This document shows, in pieces, positions 23,440-35,085 of a stretch of 64,000 nt of DNA; the stretch's first letter is position 1; every line of letters starts with the position of its first letter. The position numbers were made by a program, and so were the translations under genes. Below the pieces are notes generated by a model. The model worked only from the letters and a program-made list of their open reading frames with translations, did not search any database and was not told the DNA's origin. Source of the DNA: Impatiens glandulifera (Eukaryota; Streptophyta; Magnoliopsida; Ericales; Balsaminaceae). The stretch covers positions 3,398,389 to 3,462,388 of the forward strand of contig NC_061864.1 of NCBI RefSeq assembly GCF_907164915.1, in the 5' to 3' direction.

Positions 23440-25933
23440 GAGTTTAAAATAACATATTACAAATATTTTTTTTTAATATTATTTTATAAATTAAATAATT
23501 CTTTAAATATTATAAATTATATTATAAAAAGTATTAAATAGTTTAGTTATTATTGTTGAAAGATTAATATTTAAATAACTATTATTTTTATAAAACTTCT
23601 TAATAATTTTGTGGTTGTGGAAAACAGTCTTCTTTTTATTAAACAAACTTCTTTTTAAATAATTGTATTTTTCAAAATACAAATATTGTTTTCAGTACGT
23701 AAGTGTTAATAAACCTGATACAATTTATAATATTGAGAATATAGACCATGCATATCATTTTAAGAATCTCATCCATCCGGTCATTTATAAAATTCATATT
23801 TAACTCCATATATATAAAACCAAAACAAGTAAGCTAGCTAGAATATTGATAGCTAACTATATGTATTTTAAGTTAAATTGATAAAATATAATAATTTTAG
23901 TTTATAAATTAAGACAAGTTATAGAGTTTAGTTACTTAAATATTATGTTAAGATGCATGTATTGTGATTTCGTTTAAGCTATGATCTTTTTTGTTTTTTG
24001 TTTTTTTGGTAAGGAGATGTCGTTGTTTGCTTTCTTTTAAGGTTCTTTGGGCCCTAGAGAGGGGTGGTTCTGTGGGCTTACGTACACTTACCCTGTGGGC
24101 TGGACCCGCGTGGGACAGGCCCGACTATTCAGTGTATGGATAGCAGTTGGCTGCATTTCCACATCCAAGAAAGGGGACCACCACCTTTGAATTCCATACA
24201 TTACAAAAAATTGATGAAATTTTGTTTTCTTTAGAAAGGATTGATGTATTATGGAGAATTGACGATGGTGATTTTTACCTCTTATCATTTTATTTAAAAA
24301 AATTATATTGCCAATTCTTTATACAGTGATACTTTTCGAGTTGATTTAAGTAAGTCCAGCAAGTTGATGGGTTAGGACAACTGGACATGGCTTTATTAGC
24401 TCAAATTAAATATTTTTTATTTTATTATTTAAAACACTTCACTGATTTATAGATTAAAACAAAAAATTAATATGAATAATGAACCTATCAATGTTCATGA
24501 TATAAGAAACAAAGTGAGAAAAAAGAACATAAATAAATAGAATTTTCAAATAAATCTCTGCTAATTTTTTCTAGTAGAGATTTAAAATATATTTGATTGG
24601 TTGTTTATTTGAAAAATAAAAATTTGAGCTTAACATTTAAGTAGATTCATGGTTTGATATAAACTCATTGAAACCTCTATAGTTTTATATATAATAAACT
24701 TGAGCCTTAAAGATTTTTTAGTTATAATGAAATCCCTCATAAAGACAGACTGATTCAGACTTTAAACATATCATTCTCTCTTGATTTTGATTTTTTTTTT
24801 ATTAGAACTCAAAAAAATGTTTTCCAATCAAGGGAATGTTCTTTTACCATTTGAAAATATTTTATTTTATTTTATAAAAATATAATAATTTAAGTTTTTT
24901 AAAAACATAATTTATTTTAAATCAATATTCGAATTAAATATTGTTTTAAAAAATTATATAAATTTATGAATTGTTTTCCAATTTGACAATTCATTTGGGG
25001 CACGTCTATTCTCTATTCGTGTGTGTAGATATCAAATTTTCAACATGGAAGTGGGTGGATATCAATTTTAAACATTTCCATACACTATGTCAATATCCTT
25101 GGTAGAAAATTTGGAAGACTTTAATTCCTATTTGGTGACTCTCTTTTTATTTTTCTTATTTTAAATTTTTGGATGTTGTTGGACACTTAAATTATTTGAA
25201 TGAGATGAACTTGTGAAATAAAGAAACAAACTTCACAATAAATCAACCATTATTCTTGTACTTAAACTAATTACTTTTTTCATGGCTTAAGGGTAATAAT
25301 TTACAATTTTGACAATATTCAAGAAAAAATGTCATCTCAAAACCGGTAACTTTAAGCTTAAAATTCTACAATAAAACCTGAATTGACATGGTTCATATCT
25401 AAAGTAAGACAACCAATAGATCCAATATAGCCGCCTATGATCCATTAATCTTAGGGCTCCCAAAAAAATTTATAAAAAAAATACCTTAAGAAAGTTGAAA
25501 CCTAAGACTTATAACAAGTTAAATAAAAATTGTGAATAATTTTTTTCTTTTCACAAAGGTCCCAAACTGGGGATGAAGCTATTTAGATAAATACTTATAT
25601 TCTTAATTAAACCTTTTTTACACTAACAATATAATATTTTATGGTGTTTAAAATGAGTTTAATTATTAAAAATGGTTAAAGTTTGATTACTACTCCACCA
25701 AAGTGTTTTAGAGGAAAAAATCGACATAATTGATTTATGGTTGTAGGTGTCATACTAGTTCTATTTAATTAAAAAATAAATTTGATTACCATTTAAAAAA
25801 TTGTATAAAATATAACGATAATGTTATTGTTGTATTTATTTACTGGAAATATTCCGAAAACAGTGTATATAGAGAGTGTAGGTTTTTAATTCCCTGATCT
25901 ATCAATATAATTGATATTTGACAACGACTTTTC

Positions 25934-26037
<104 letters not shown>

Positions 26038-26849
26038 TGATTGAAATTTACATTAGTTGATCATCAATTTATCTGTTTTAAAATGAAATTAATAAAATTG
26101 TCCTATTTTATATTTATAAAATTTAAATATTTCACTGAGCCATGTCCTAATAAAAATTACAAATATCAAGGAAAATATCACCAATACAAATCAAGTTGTA
26201 AAATGAATTATCACAAATTCAATAAAATAAAACTACAAGATCATCAATTTCACGAAAACATAAAATGGATCGAATCAAAACATTTTAAAATAACTAAATT
26301 CGACAATATTGATCATATCCTATTAGTGTAAGATCTGTTTTTTTCTTTTTAGCTTCATAATTCACATTAGTGTAAAGCTTATGTGCTTCTATTTCTTGCT
26401 TGTATTTGTGCTTCTTTACCTTCATTTTCACGTAGTAGTTTTGTCTATACGAAATTCTTGAGCAAATCTCATCTTATAAATAGTTTGCCTTTTCTAATAA
26501 TTCGATCAATCTACGCCTCCGAGCTTTCAGAAACATATGCAGGTTCGTCAAACTCATCATCAATCTTGTCCTCTCGAGTTATCTCACAAGTGTTCCCACG
26601 ACGGTTCACTCGAGTCTCATTCAAAAATATTTAATATATTAAATTCCAACCAATATTTAATTAATAATTGAACACAAATAATAAGTTTTATTAATTATCA
26701 CACAATATTTAAATTTATAATGAAATTTTCATTTAAATATCCCAAAATATTCGTTTTAAAAAAGATAAAAGAGATAAGATCATATATAGTCATACTCAAT
26801 TTCCTTAAAATGACTGGTCAAGAAAAAAAAAAGAATTAACCAAACTTTC

Positions 26850-26856
26850 TATAAAA
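26850..26856 (+). promoter_or_regulatory. TATA box of gene 3
   Basis: TATAAAA in TTTCTATAAAAAGCTATATA, 72 bp before the ATG, identical in context to gene 1. Confidence 0.75.
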
Positions 26857-26921
26857 AGCTATATATTACAATTCTAATACATTCATGCTAGAAGTATTCA
26901 GTACTCTCAAATCATACAACC

Positions 26922-29093
26922 ATGATTTCCATTGATTTTTTTTCCTCACTTGATCTTGTTAGCTCTTCAATAGCAGGATCGTTATTTATTTTAGTATTGT
27001 GCCTCTATAATTTCCTCTTCCTTGGTGGTGCTGAAGCTCAACATAAGCTTAATAAAATGCCCGAACCAAGCGGAGCATGGCCTGTGCTGGGTCACCTCCG
27101 TCTTTTCCGAGGTCCCAAACTCTTCCACATAACATTGTCTGAGATGGCCGACAAATATGGGCCAATTTTCAGCATCCGTCTTGGACTTCGCCGGGCTATT
27201 GTGGTAAGCAATTGGGAGTTGGCCAAAGAACTGTCCACCACTCACGACCTAGCCGTGGCATCACGTCCTCAAATGCTAGCAGCAAAGCACTTGGGGTACA
27301 ACTATGCCATGTTTGCTTTCTCCCCCTACGGGTCGTATTGGCGTGAGATTCGAAAATTTGTGTCCTTGGAGTTGTTGTCTGCTCGTCGACTCAATTTGCT
27401 CGGGCACATAAGGGTGTCCGAGACAAGAGCGTCAATCCAACAACTCTATAAGTTGTGGGCGGATAAAAGAGATGACTTCACTTTGAACACTCATACTAGT
27501 GGTGTCTTGGTGGAGATGAGGAGATGGATATTGGACTTGACCACAAACGTGATCTTTATGATGATCTTTGGAAAAAGATATTCGGGAGATGATCTTGATA
27601 AGGAGGAAGCTCGAAAGTGTCAAATGATTTTTAAAAAGTTCATATATTTGTCTGGTGCAAATGTGATGGGAGACATGATACCATGGCTTGGATGGTTAGA
27701 TATAGGAGGTCACAAGAAGTCAATGAAAGAAACATCAAAAGATTACGATAATCTTTTGAAGCAGTGGCTAGAAGAGCACCATGATCGACGGATGTCCAAT
27801 AAAGCTAATGGCAAGGGGATTGAACAAGATTTTATGGATGTGATGATTTCAATGCTTAAAGATACAGATATAGATGGTTATGACGCTAATACCATTAACA
27901 AAGCAACATGTTCGGTATGCACTAATATTTTTTTAATCAATGTTTTATATAAAATTATTAAGCAAACAACACAACATATACAAAAACACTCTCTTCTGCT
28001 AAAGAATAATTGAAAGGCTAAATAAATCATTCAATTAGTTTAATTAAAATTAATATGAAATGTTTTTATACAAATTTGTCAAAATTTATAAATGGAGAAA
28101 GAAAGGAGTTGGATATTTTTTAATTTTGTTTAAAAAATATCAACTTATTTTTTTCAGTAAACGTACAAACTGTCAACATAAATGATATGTCAAAAAAAAT
28201 TTCAAACTAATTCAGTTTATATAAAAGTCATGAATCAGACAAAACAAACAAACAAACATAACAAGGGAAATTATAAAGAATTTTATAATTAAGCTGAATC
28301 AAACTACGCTGATATTTTGAACTTTTTGATAAAAATGTAATATGATTTGAGTTCATGAAAATATATTTGTGTTTTTGCAAGCTTTGGCCCAAGTATATAA
28401 TTTTGAACTTTTTTAGGATCAAGTATGATGGCTTAATGTGATGTAATTTGCATGGTTTTATAGATTTTGAATATTGGGGGAGCAGAATCCACCGCCTCCA
28501 TGATTACATGGACTATTTGTTTACTCGTGAATCACCCCCATGTGTTGAGGAAGGTTGAAGAGGAGTTGGACATATTTGTGGGCAAAGGAAGGATCGTGGA
28601 GGAGTCTGATATTCCCAACTTGGTATACCTCCAAGCTGTTATGAAAGAATCGCTAAGGCTATATCCACCGGCTCCACTAGGAGGCCCAAGAGAAGTCACC
28701 CAAGATTGTGTTGTGGGAGGCTATCATGTGGCTGCAGGGACAAGACTTTTCTTTAACGTATGGAAACTCCAACGCGATCCTAAGATATGGCCAGAACCAC
28801 TAGAGTTTCGACCAGAGAGGTTCATGACTACTCATAAAAATCTAGATGTTCGCGGCCAGAATTTTGAGTTGATTCCTTTTGGCAGTGGTAGGAGAGTGTG
28901 CCCTGGAATAAACTTTGGCATGCAAATGGGGCACTTGGTCTTAGCTAGCTTGTTGCAATCTTTTCATCTCTCCAATCCTAACCACGAGCCTACAGATATG
29001 ACTATGATTGAAGGATTGACAATATCCAAAGCTACCCCTCTTGAAATTATCATCACTCCCAAACTTTCAAACAATCTTTATCTTTATACGTGA
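26922..29093 (+). CDS. Gene 3: CYP82-family cytochrome P450 (two exons)
   Basis: Exons 26922-27914 and 28464-29093; phase-0 intron of 549 bp; product 540 residues. Anchor 14-36, Pro hinge ending AWPVLGHL by 59, WREIR at 140-144, ESLR 393-396, FRPERF 446-451, heme Cys 477. The I-helix reads GGAEST (336-341): Glu for Asp, and Ser in the place of the usual catalytic Thr, followed by Thr. This motif and the next 30 residues (ICLL...HVLRKVEEELDIFVGKG) match gene 6, whereas exon 1 and the rest of exon 2 match gene 2, which suggests a conversion tract. Both acid and hydroxyl functions are retained, so activity is plausible, possibly with altered oxygen activation or substrate preference. The C-terminus is two residues longer than in genes 1 and 2 (LYLYT). 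Confidence 0.94.
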
Positions 29094-29825
29094 CTCACTA
29101 CATGATGCTCAAAAGATGAATGACTCAGTTTTATACTTGTAAGTTGAAATGTGTGTTATAAATTGAAATATTTTTATGTTTATGTTATTATTTAGTTGGA
29201 TTTGTAACTCTATTTTAAGCTATACAACCAAAAATCACATATGCCGACACTTAAAAATGAATTTATCAGCGTATATATTCAACCTTACCGACAAGTAAGA
29301 AGTTTATTTACACTAAAACTGTCAATCAGAAACAGTAAAAGATTTATTGACAAATGATCTTTCGCCGATAAAATAAGAAATTTTTTTTATATATTATTAA
29401 CTCTACTAACTTGGATTAATCTATTACATATAATTCATATTCAAATAATAATAATTTTCTTCAGATCAAAGTTCATCTCCAAATTATGTTTAAAAATTGT
29501 AAAATATAAATAAGAATAAAAATGAAGTCTTTAAGTCTAGCTTGTTAATTCCTCAATGATAAATCTTATTCTAACACTAGGAAACTTCATAATTGATTTT
29601 TAATATAAAACTTTAAAGTTAAAAAATTAGACAATATACAAAAAAAAAAAAAAAAAAAAAAAATCAACTATCTCATATGATTATATCCCTAATCAAACTT
29701 TGTTTTAATCACCTCAAAGATACCAAATCATCTAAAACCAAATATTAAAAATGTCCTCTTAAACATGAAAATCACCACAATCATACAGAATGACATATAT
29801 TATTATATTATTATAGTTGATCATG
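29094..29825. other. 3' flank of gene 3
   Basis: Non-coding, parallel to the 3' flanks of genes 1 and 2; it includes a poly-A run at 29639-29663. The open frame on the minus strand at 29759-29962 overlaps the P450 relic that follows and is not called. Confidence 0.55.
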
Positions 29826-32393
29826 TCAAAACTAGTGTAGACAACTTGACACAACAAAACGAGATCTTTAGAATGATTTATGGGAATAATATCTTTAGAA
29901 TGGTTTATGGGAATAAATAATCTAGGGGTGGTGTTAGACATGAATGAAGCTAGAAATGTCAAGAATTTTATTTAGGGTGTGTTTGACGAGGGGAATTGAA
30001 ATTGGAATTGGTATTGGAATTCTAATTCCAATTTTATGAGAATTGACATTTAATTACCATTCAATTTCTATGTTTGGAAAAATTATAGAATTGTAATTCA
30101 ATTCTAATTCCTGTGTTTGAGAAAATGATAGAATTGTAATTCAATTCCAATTATTATGTTTGTAAAATAAAATATTGGTTCAAAATGTTAATTTTTGAAA
30201 TATGTTTAATACGTTTTTGGTATGTTTAATACGTTTTTAACATGTTTAACACATTTAACACGTTTTTGACATATTTAACACGTTTAACACGTTTTTGACA
30301 TGTTTAACACATTTTCACACTTAAAACACATTTTTACACGTTTAACATGTTTTTCACGTTTTTGATATGTTTAACACGTTTTTGACATTTTTAATACGTT
30401 TAACATGCTTTTTACACGTTTTGACAAGTTTAATACGTTTTTCACGTTTTTAGCACGTTTAACATGTTTAACATGTTTTTCACACGTTTAACATGGTTTC
30501 ACGTTTTTGGCACGTTAAACACGTTTTTGGCATGTTTAACACGTTTTTCACACGTTTTACATATTTTTGACACGTTTAACATGTTTTTCACGTTTTGGCA
30601 CATTTAACACATTTTCACGTTTTTGGCATATTTAACACGTTTTTCACATTTTAGCACATTTAACACGTTTTTTTACATTTTTGGCACATTTAACACGTTT
30701 TCACGTTTTTGGTACATTTAACACATTTTTCACGTTTTTAGCATGTTTAACACATTATACACATTTTGACACGTTTAACACGTTTTTCACGTTTTGAGCA
30801 CATTTAACACGTTTTTCACGTTTAACAAATTTTTCACGTTTTTGGCAAATTTAACATGTTTTGCACATTTTTAATACGTTTAATATGTTTTTTACACGTT
30901 TTGATAAGATTAACACGTTTTTCACGTTTTCGGCACATTTAACACGTTTTTGACATTTTTAATATATTTAACATATTTTTCACACGTTTGACACATTTAA
31001 CACGTTTTTCACACGTTTGAAATGTTTAACACGTTTTTGGCACTCTTTACCCATTTTTAACATGTTTAACACATTTTTGGTACGTTTAACACATTTTAAC
31101 AACTTTAACACGTTTTTGGCACGTTTAACACTTTTTCATATTTTTGGCATGTTTAGCACATTTTTGCCATATTTAACACCTTTTAAACATGTCACAAATG
31201 TGTTAAACGGGTCAAAACGTATTAAATATGTCAAAATGTGGTAAATATGCCAAAATTTATCAAACGTGTTAAATGTGCCAAAAATGTAGTAAACATACTA
31301 TAAAACATGTTAAACGTGCCAAAAATGTGAAAAACGTGTTAAACATGTCAAAAACGTGTTTAACGTGCCAAAAAATGATACACGTGTTTAACGTGCCAAA
31401 AATATAATAAACATGTTTAATGTGTTTAAAACGTGTTAAACGTGTCAAAAACGTAAAAACGTGTTAAACGTATCAAAAATTTGTTAAACGTGCCAAATAA
31501 ATGAAAAACTTGTTAAACGTGCCAAAACGTGAAAAACGTGTTAAACATGTCAAAAACGTGTTTAACGTGCCAAAAATATGATAAACGTGTTTAAACGTGT
31601 TAAATGTGTTAAAAATGTGTCAAACGTGTTAAAAACGTAAAAAAAACATGTCAAATGTATCAAAAACGTGTTAAACGTGTTTAATGTGTTAAAAACGTTT
31701 TAAACATGTTAAAACATGAAAACGTGTCAAAACGTGTTAAACGTGCCAAATATGTGAAAAACTTGTTAAACGTGTCAAAACGTGAAAACGTGTCAAAATG
31801 TGGTAAACATGTCAAAAACGTGTTAAACGTGTCAAAAACGTGTTAAATGTGTTAAACATGCCAAAAACATGATAAACATGTTTAATATGTTAAAAACGTG
31901 TTAGATATGTTAAAAACGTGAAAACATATTAAATGTGTTAAAAACGTGTTAAACGTGAAAAACGTGTTAAAGGTGTCAAAAACGTTTTAAACGTGTCAAA
32001 AACGTGAAAAATGTGTTAAACGTGCCAAAAACATGAAAACATGTTAAACGTGTTAAAAACGTGTTAAACATGTTTAATGTGTGAAAAACGTGTTAAACAT
32101 GTCAAAAACATGAAAAACATGTTAATTTGGAATTAAGAACTATCAAATTACACTATATTGAATTTCATTGGAATTTTAATTCCAATTTTAATTCCAATTC
32201 TAATTTTAAAATTAAAGTGTCTAACAAACATAATAATTGGAATTTTACCTTCCCATGGTCCAATTTCAATTCCAATGCTAATTCCAAAGTTATCAAACTA
32301 ATTTATTTATTTATTTGATTGATACAAATGTGGGGACATCATATCATGGTTCGGTGGTAAGATATGAGGTCACAGAAATTTATGAAAGTAACA
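29826..32393 (+). pseudogene. P450 pseudogene fragment split by a foldback element
   Basis: The left piece, 29826-29974 (GTGTAGACAACTTGACA... GAATGAAGCTAGAAATGTCAAGAATTTTA), and the right piece, 32313-32393 (TTGATTGATACAAATGTGGGGACATC...ATGAGGTCACAGAAATTTATGAAAG), together match the same middle part of P450 exon 1 as the relic at 13950. A 17-base phrase, ATCTTTAGAATGRTTTA, is duplicated inside the left piece. Everything between is the transposon at 29975-32300. The relic is non-functional on several grounds: truncation, frameshifts and insertion. Confidence 0.8.
29975..32300. mobile_element. Large foldback element, copy A
   Basis: The left end is GGGTGTGTTTGACGAGG, preceded by TTA; the right end is AAAGTTATCAAAC. 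Subterminal parts carry repeated GGAATTG/CAATTCC and ATAGAATTGTAATTCAATT. From about 30190 to 31190 the DNA is a degenerate array of phrases such as CACGTTTTTGGCATGTTTAA; from about 31195 to 32125 it is the reverse-complement kind (AACGTGTTAAACGTGTCAAA). The whole element can therefore fold on itself. It has no coding capacity. The TTA and GGGTGTGTTTG start recalls PIF/Harbinger-type elements, but the right end is decayed and the target duplication is not clear. The second copy is at 57549. Confidence 0.8.
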
Positions 32394-32458
32394 TAAAAAA
32401 AAATATGTTCCATGTTTGAAAGCTCCCAAAACTCAATCAGAATTTATATACGCATCAA

Positions 32459-33273
32459 TTTTCTTTGTGCCCTCTCACATGGAGGGTTAAAAATGTAATT
32501 TTTTATTTTTTTAATAATTACATTCTAAATGTGAGAGTAGGGGTGAGCATTGGGTGGATAAATCTGAAATCCAATTCGATACGAGTTCAAAATAATAATT
32601 CGGATTGAATTAAGATCGAACTGTATTGATTAAATTCGAATTGGATTAGGATTATTCAAATTATCCAAACTATCTAAATAAAAATTTATAATTCAGTTTT
32701 TCTTTTAAATTTAAATTGAATATAATATATTTTGGATTTATTTAGTCAAATTTATTATTATTATTTTTTTAAAAAAAATCGAATTTTTTAATTATAACAT
32801 TAAAATTTAATCAAAATTAAGTAATTAAATAAGAAAATAAAAAAATATTAAGTGAGATTACATTAAAGACGAGCATTGATAGAATAATTCGAACCGAATT
32901 CGAATTACAAAATTTGATTTATTATTTCGGTTTAAATTAAATTCGGATTGAGTTAAATTTAGATTTAGTTTAATTAGGATTAAATTTAAATAATCTAATT
33001 AATCCAAAATAATTTAAATTAAAATATATAATATACTTAATTCCCTTTTCATTTTTTAATTAAATACAAATATAATAAATGAATTAATTATAAAAATATT
33101 ATTATTAAATAATTTTAAGTTCAATTCAATCTAATTCATATTTGATTCGTATTAATTAGTAAAATGGTTTGAATTATTGATTGAACTAATTTATTTTGGA
33201 TTTAATTTGAATCGGACAAAACGAATCGATTTTACCTGTTTGCTCACCCATAAGTGAGAGGGCACAGAAAAAA
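32459..33273. mobile_element. Short MITE interrupted by a hAT-like element
   Basis: TTTTCTTTGTGCCCTCTCACAT (32459-32480) and GTGAGAGGGCACAGAAAAAA (33254-33273) are inverted repeats. The short element they bound was opened by the insertion at 32538-33252. Without the insertion it would be about 100 bp. Confidence 0.5.
32538..33252. mobile_element. hAT-like non-autonomous element
   Basis: The ends TAGGGGTGAGCA and TGCTCACCCATA are inverted with one mismatch. Flanking 8-mers TGTGAGAG and AGTGAGAG agree at seven of eight positions, as for hAT target duplications. The interior of 700 bp is AT-rich with repeated AATTCGAAT/TCGGATTGA phrases. No transposase is recognisable. Confidence 0.65.
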
Positions 33274-33336
33274 TAGAGTTAGTAATTAAATAACTGAATA
33301 TTTTTAGCAATGGAAAGTTGGTTGATATATATATAT

Positions 33337-33533
33337 GAGGAGTGATAGAGAGAGGGAATTTGGTGAGGGAATTTGGTGAGGGAATGACGTGGCATCACCT
33401 TCATTGGTTAGAAAATGTAAAAGTGGAAGGAAAGAGAGAAAAGAGAGAAATTATTTGATTTTTTCAATGAATAAGATTATGCCACGTCATTCCCTCACCA
33501 AATTCCCTCACCAAATTCCCTCACCTAATCATT

Positions 33534-33540
<7 letters not shown>
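33337..33540. mobile_element. MITE of the GGTGAGGGAATT family
   Basis: The ends GAGGAGTGATAGAGAGAGGG and CCTCACCTAATCATTTCTC, and long inner inverted repeats including GAATGACGTGGCAT, define it. It sits between TA tracts, so the target duplication cannot be resolved. Relatives are at 46355, 46875 and 47063, with a degenerate one at 43090. Confidence 0.75.

Positions 33541-33545
<5 letters not shown>

Positions 33546-33623
<78 letters not shown>
33546..33623. repeat. (TA)n microsatellite
   Basis: Pure TA tract of about 78 bp between a MITE and a large palindromic element. Confidence 0.95.
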
Positions 33624-33624
<1 letters not shown>

Positions 33625-33626
<2 letters not shown>

Positions 33627-34445
33627 AGGTGTTTTTCCCAACCCCTCCCATATTCCCGCCCCCTCCCTCACTCCTTAATTAACTCCAAAATGACATATTT
33701 ATCCTTACCACATTTATATATTTACATTTCTTATTTTATTTATTTTAATTATTTTATTTTATTTTATTATTAATTTTTTTTATTAAATATAATTAATTAA
33801 TTAATTTTTAATATTTTTTAACTTTATTTATTTAATTAAAAATACAAAATATTATTATTTTCATATTTATTTAAAACATATTAAATATAATATTATTAAG
33901 TAAAATATTATGATTAGATTAATTATTAATTATTATTTAATAGATAATTTTATTTATAAAAATATTAATAATTATTAATATTATGTTTGAATAATTATTA
34001 ATATATAATATTATTAATTAAAATTAAAAATATTATGTTTGACTAATTATTAATATATAATATTATTAATTAAAATATTATGATTAAACTAATTATTAAT
34101 TATTATTTAATAAATAATTTTTATAAGTATTTTAATATATATATATAATTAATATAATAAAATATTAAATATTTATATTTTATTAAATTAGTATACATTT
34201 CAATATATTTTAAATAATCATAATATAAAAATAATAATATTTTGTATTTTTAATTAAATAAATAAAGTTAAAAAATATTAAAAATTAATTAATTATATTT
34301 AATAAAAAAATTTAATAATTAAATAAAATAAAATAAATAAAATAAGAATATATAAATATATAAAGGTGATAAGGATAAATAAGTCATTTTTGAATTAATT
34401 AAAGAGTAAAGCGGGGTGTGGGAATATGGGAGGGGGTGGGAAAAG
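33625..34445. mobile_element. Large palindromic (foldback) element
   Basis: The left arm starts near TTTTTCCCAACCCCTCCCAT and the right arm ends near GGAGGGGGTGGGAAAAGC. Inward, ACTCCAAAATGACATATTTA pairs with TAAGTCATTTTTGAATT, and TTTAATTAAAAATACAAAAT pairs with ATTTTGTATTTTTAATTAAA, so nearly the whole 820 bp folds into one hairpin with arms of 350 bp or more. The centre is almost pure AT with local direct repeats. It has no coding capacity; superfamily unclear. Confidence 0.7.
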
Positions 34446-34462
34446 CAATTTGCATATATATA

Positions 34463-34851
34463 TATGGGTGGGTGGGTCGGTCGTATACCTTAATATTTTA
34501 TCTATACCTTTTACTTTACCTAAAATTTCGGTATGCAAAAAATGCATACATTTACTTTACCTTGATTTCAGTATACCTTGTTTCGATATACCTTAATTTC
34601 GATATACAAAAAATTCATACATTTATCTTACCTTAATTTCGGTATACCTTATTTTCGGTACGGTATCGATATTATATCTTTGATACCTAAAAATATATTA
34701 ATTTTAAAAAAAAATTAATCTCATTGGTAATGTAGAGATTGCATATATGGAATAATACTTTCCAGTATAATTATATTTTGATATTATTTAAAATTTATAT
34801 TTCTATAATTAAATTAATTTTAAATCTATTTAATTATTTTCTTATAAGTAT

Positions 34852-34882
<31 letters not shown>

Positions 34883-35085
34883 TAACTTATAAATACTATT
34901 TTGGTATATCTCGATATACCAAAATTTTAAAAATTTCATACATTACCGTACCAATAATTACGGTATCGGTATCATACTTTACTTTTTTTTCGGTATACCT
35001 TAAAAGTCAATATTTTCGATATATTACGTTACGATATTTTCGATATACTTTAATATCGGTAATTTTCCTCACCCATATATATATA
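34463..35085. mobile_element. hAT-like element with TCGGTATACC subterminal repeats
   Basis: The left end ATATGGGTGGGTGGGTCGGT and the right end GGTAATTTTCCTCACCCATAT are roughly inverted. Near both ends the phrase TTTCGGTATACCTTAA and relatives recur many times. This layout is typical of non-autonomous hAT elements. The flanking DNA is TA-rich, so no clear target duplication can be shown. Confidence 0.45.

Noticed and set aside
26041..26331. 96-codon open frame upstream of gene 3
   Set aside because: It lies in the duplicated non-coding unit; the frame is not kept in the paralogous copies upstream of genes 1, 2, 4 and 5.
30190..32125. CRISPR-like array of short repeats
   Set aside because: The repeats are degenerate, contiguous, without unique spacers, and invert at the centre; the genome is a plant. 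They are arms of a foldback element.
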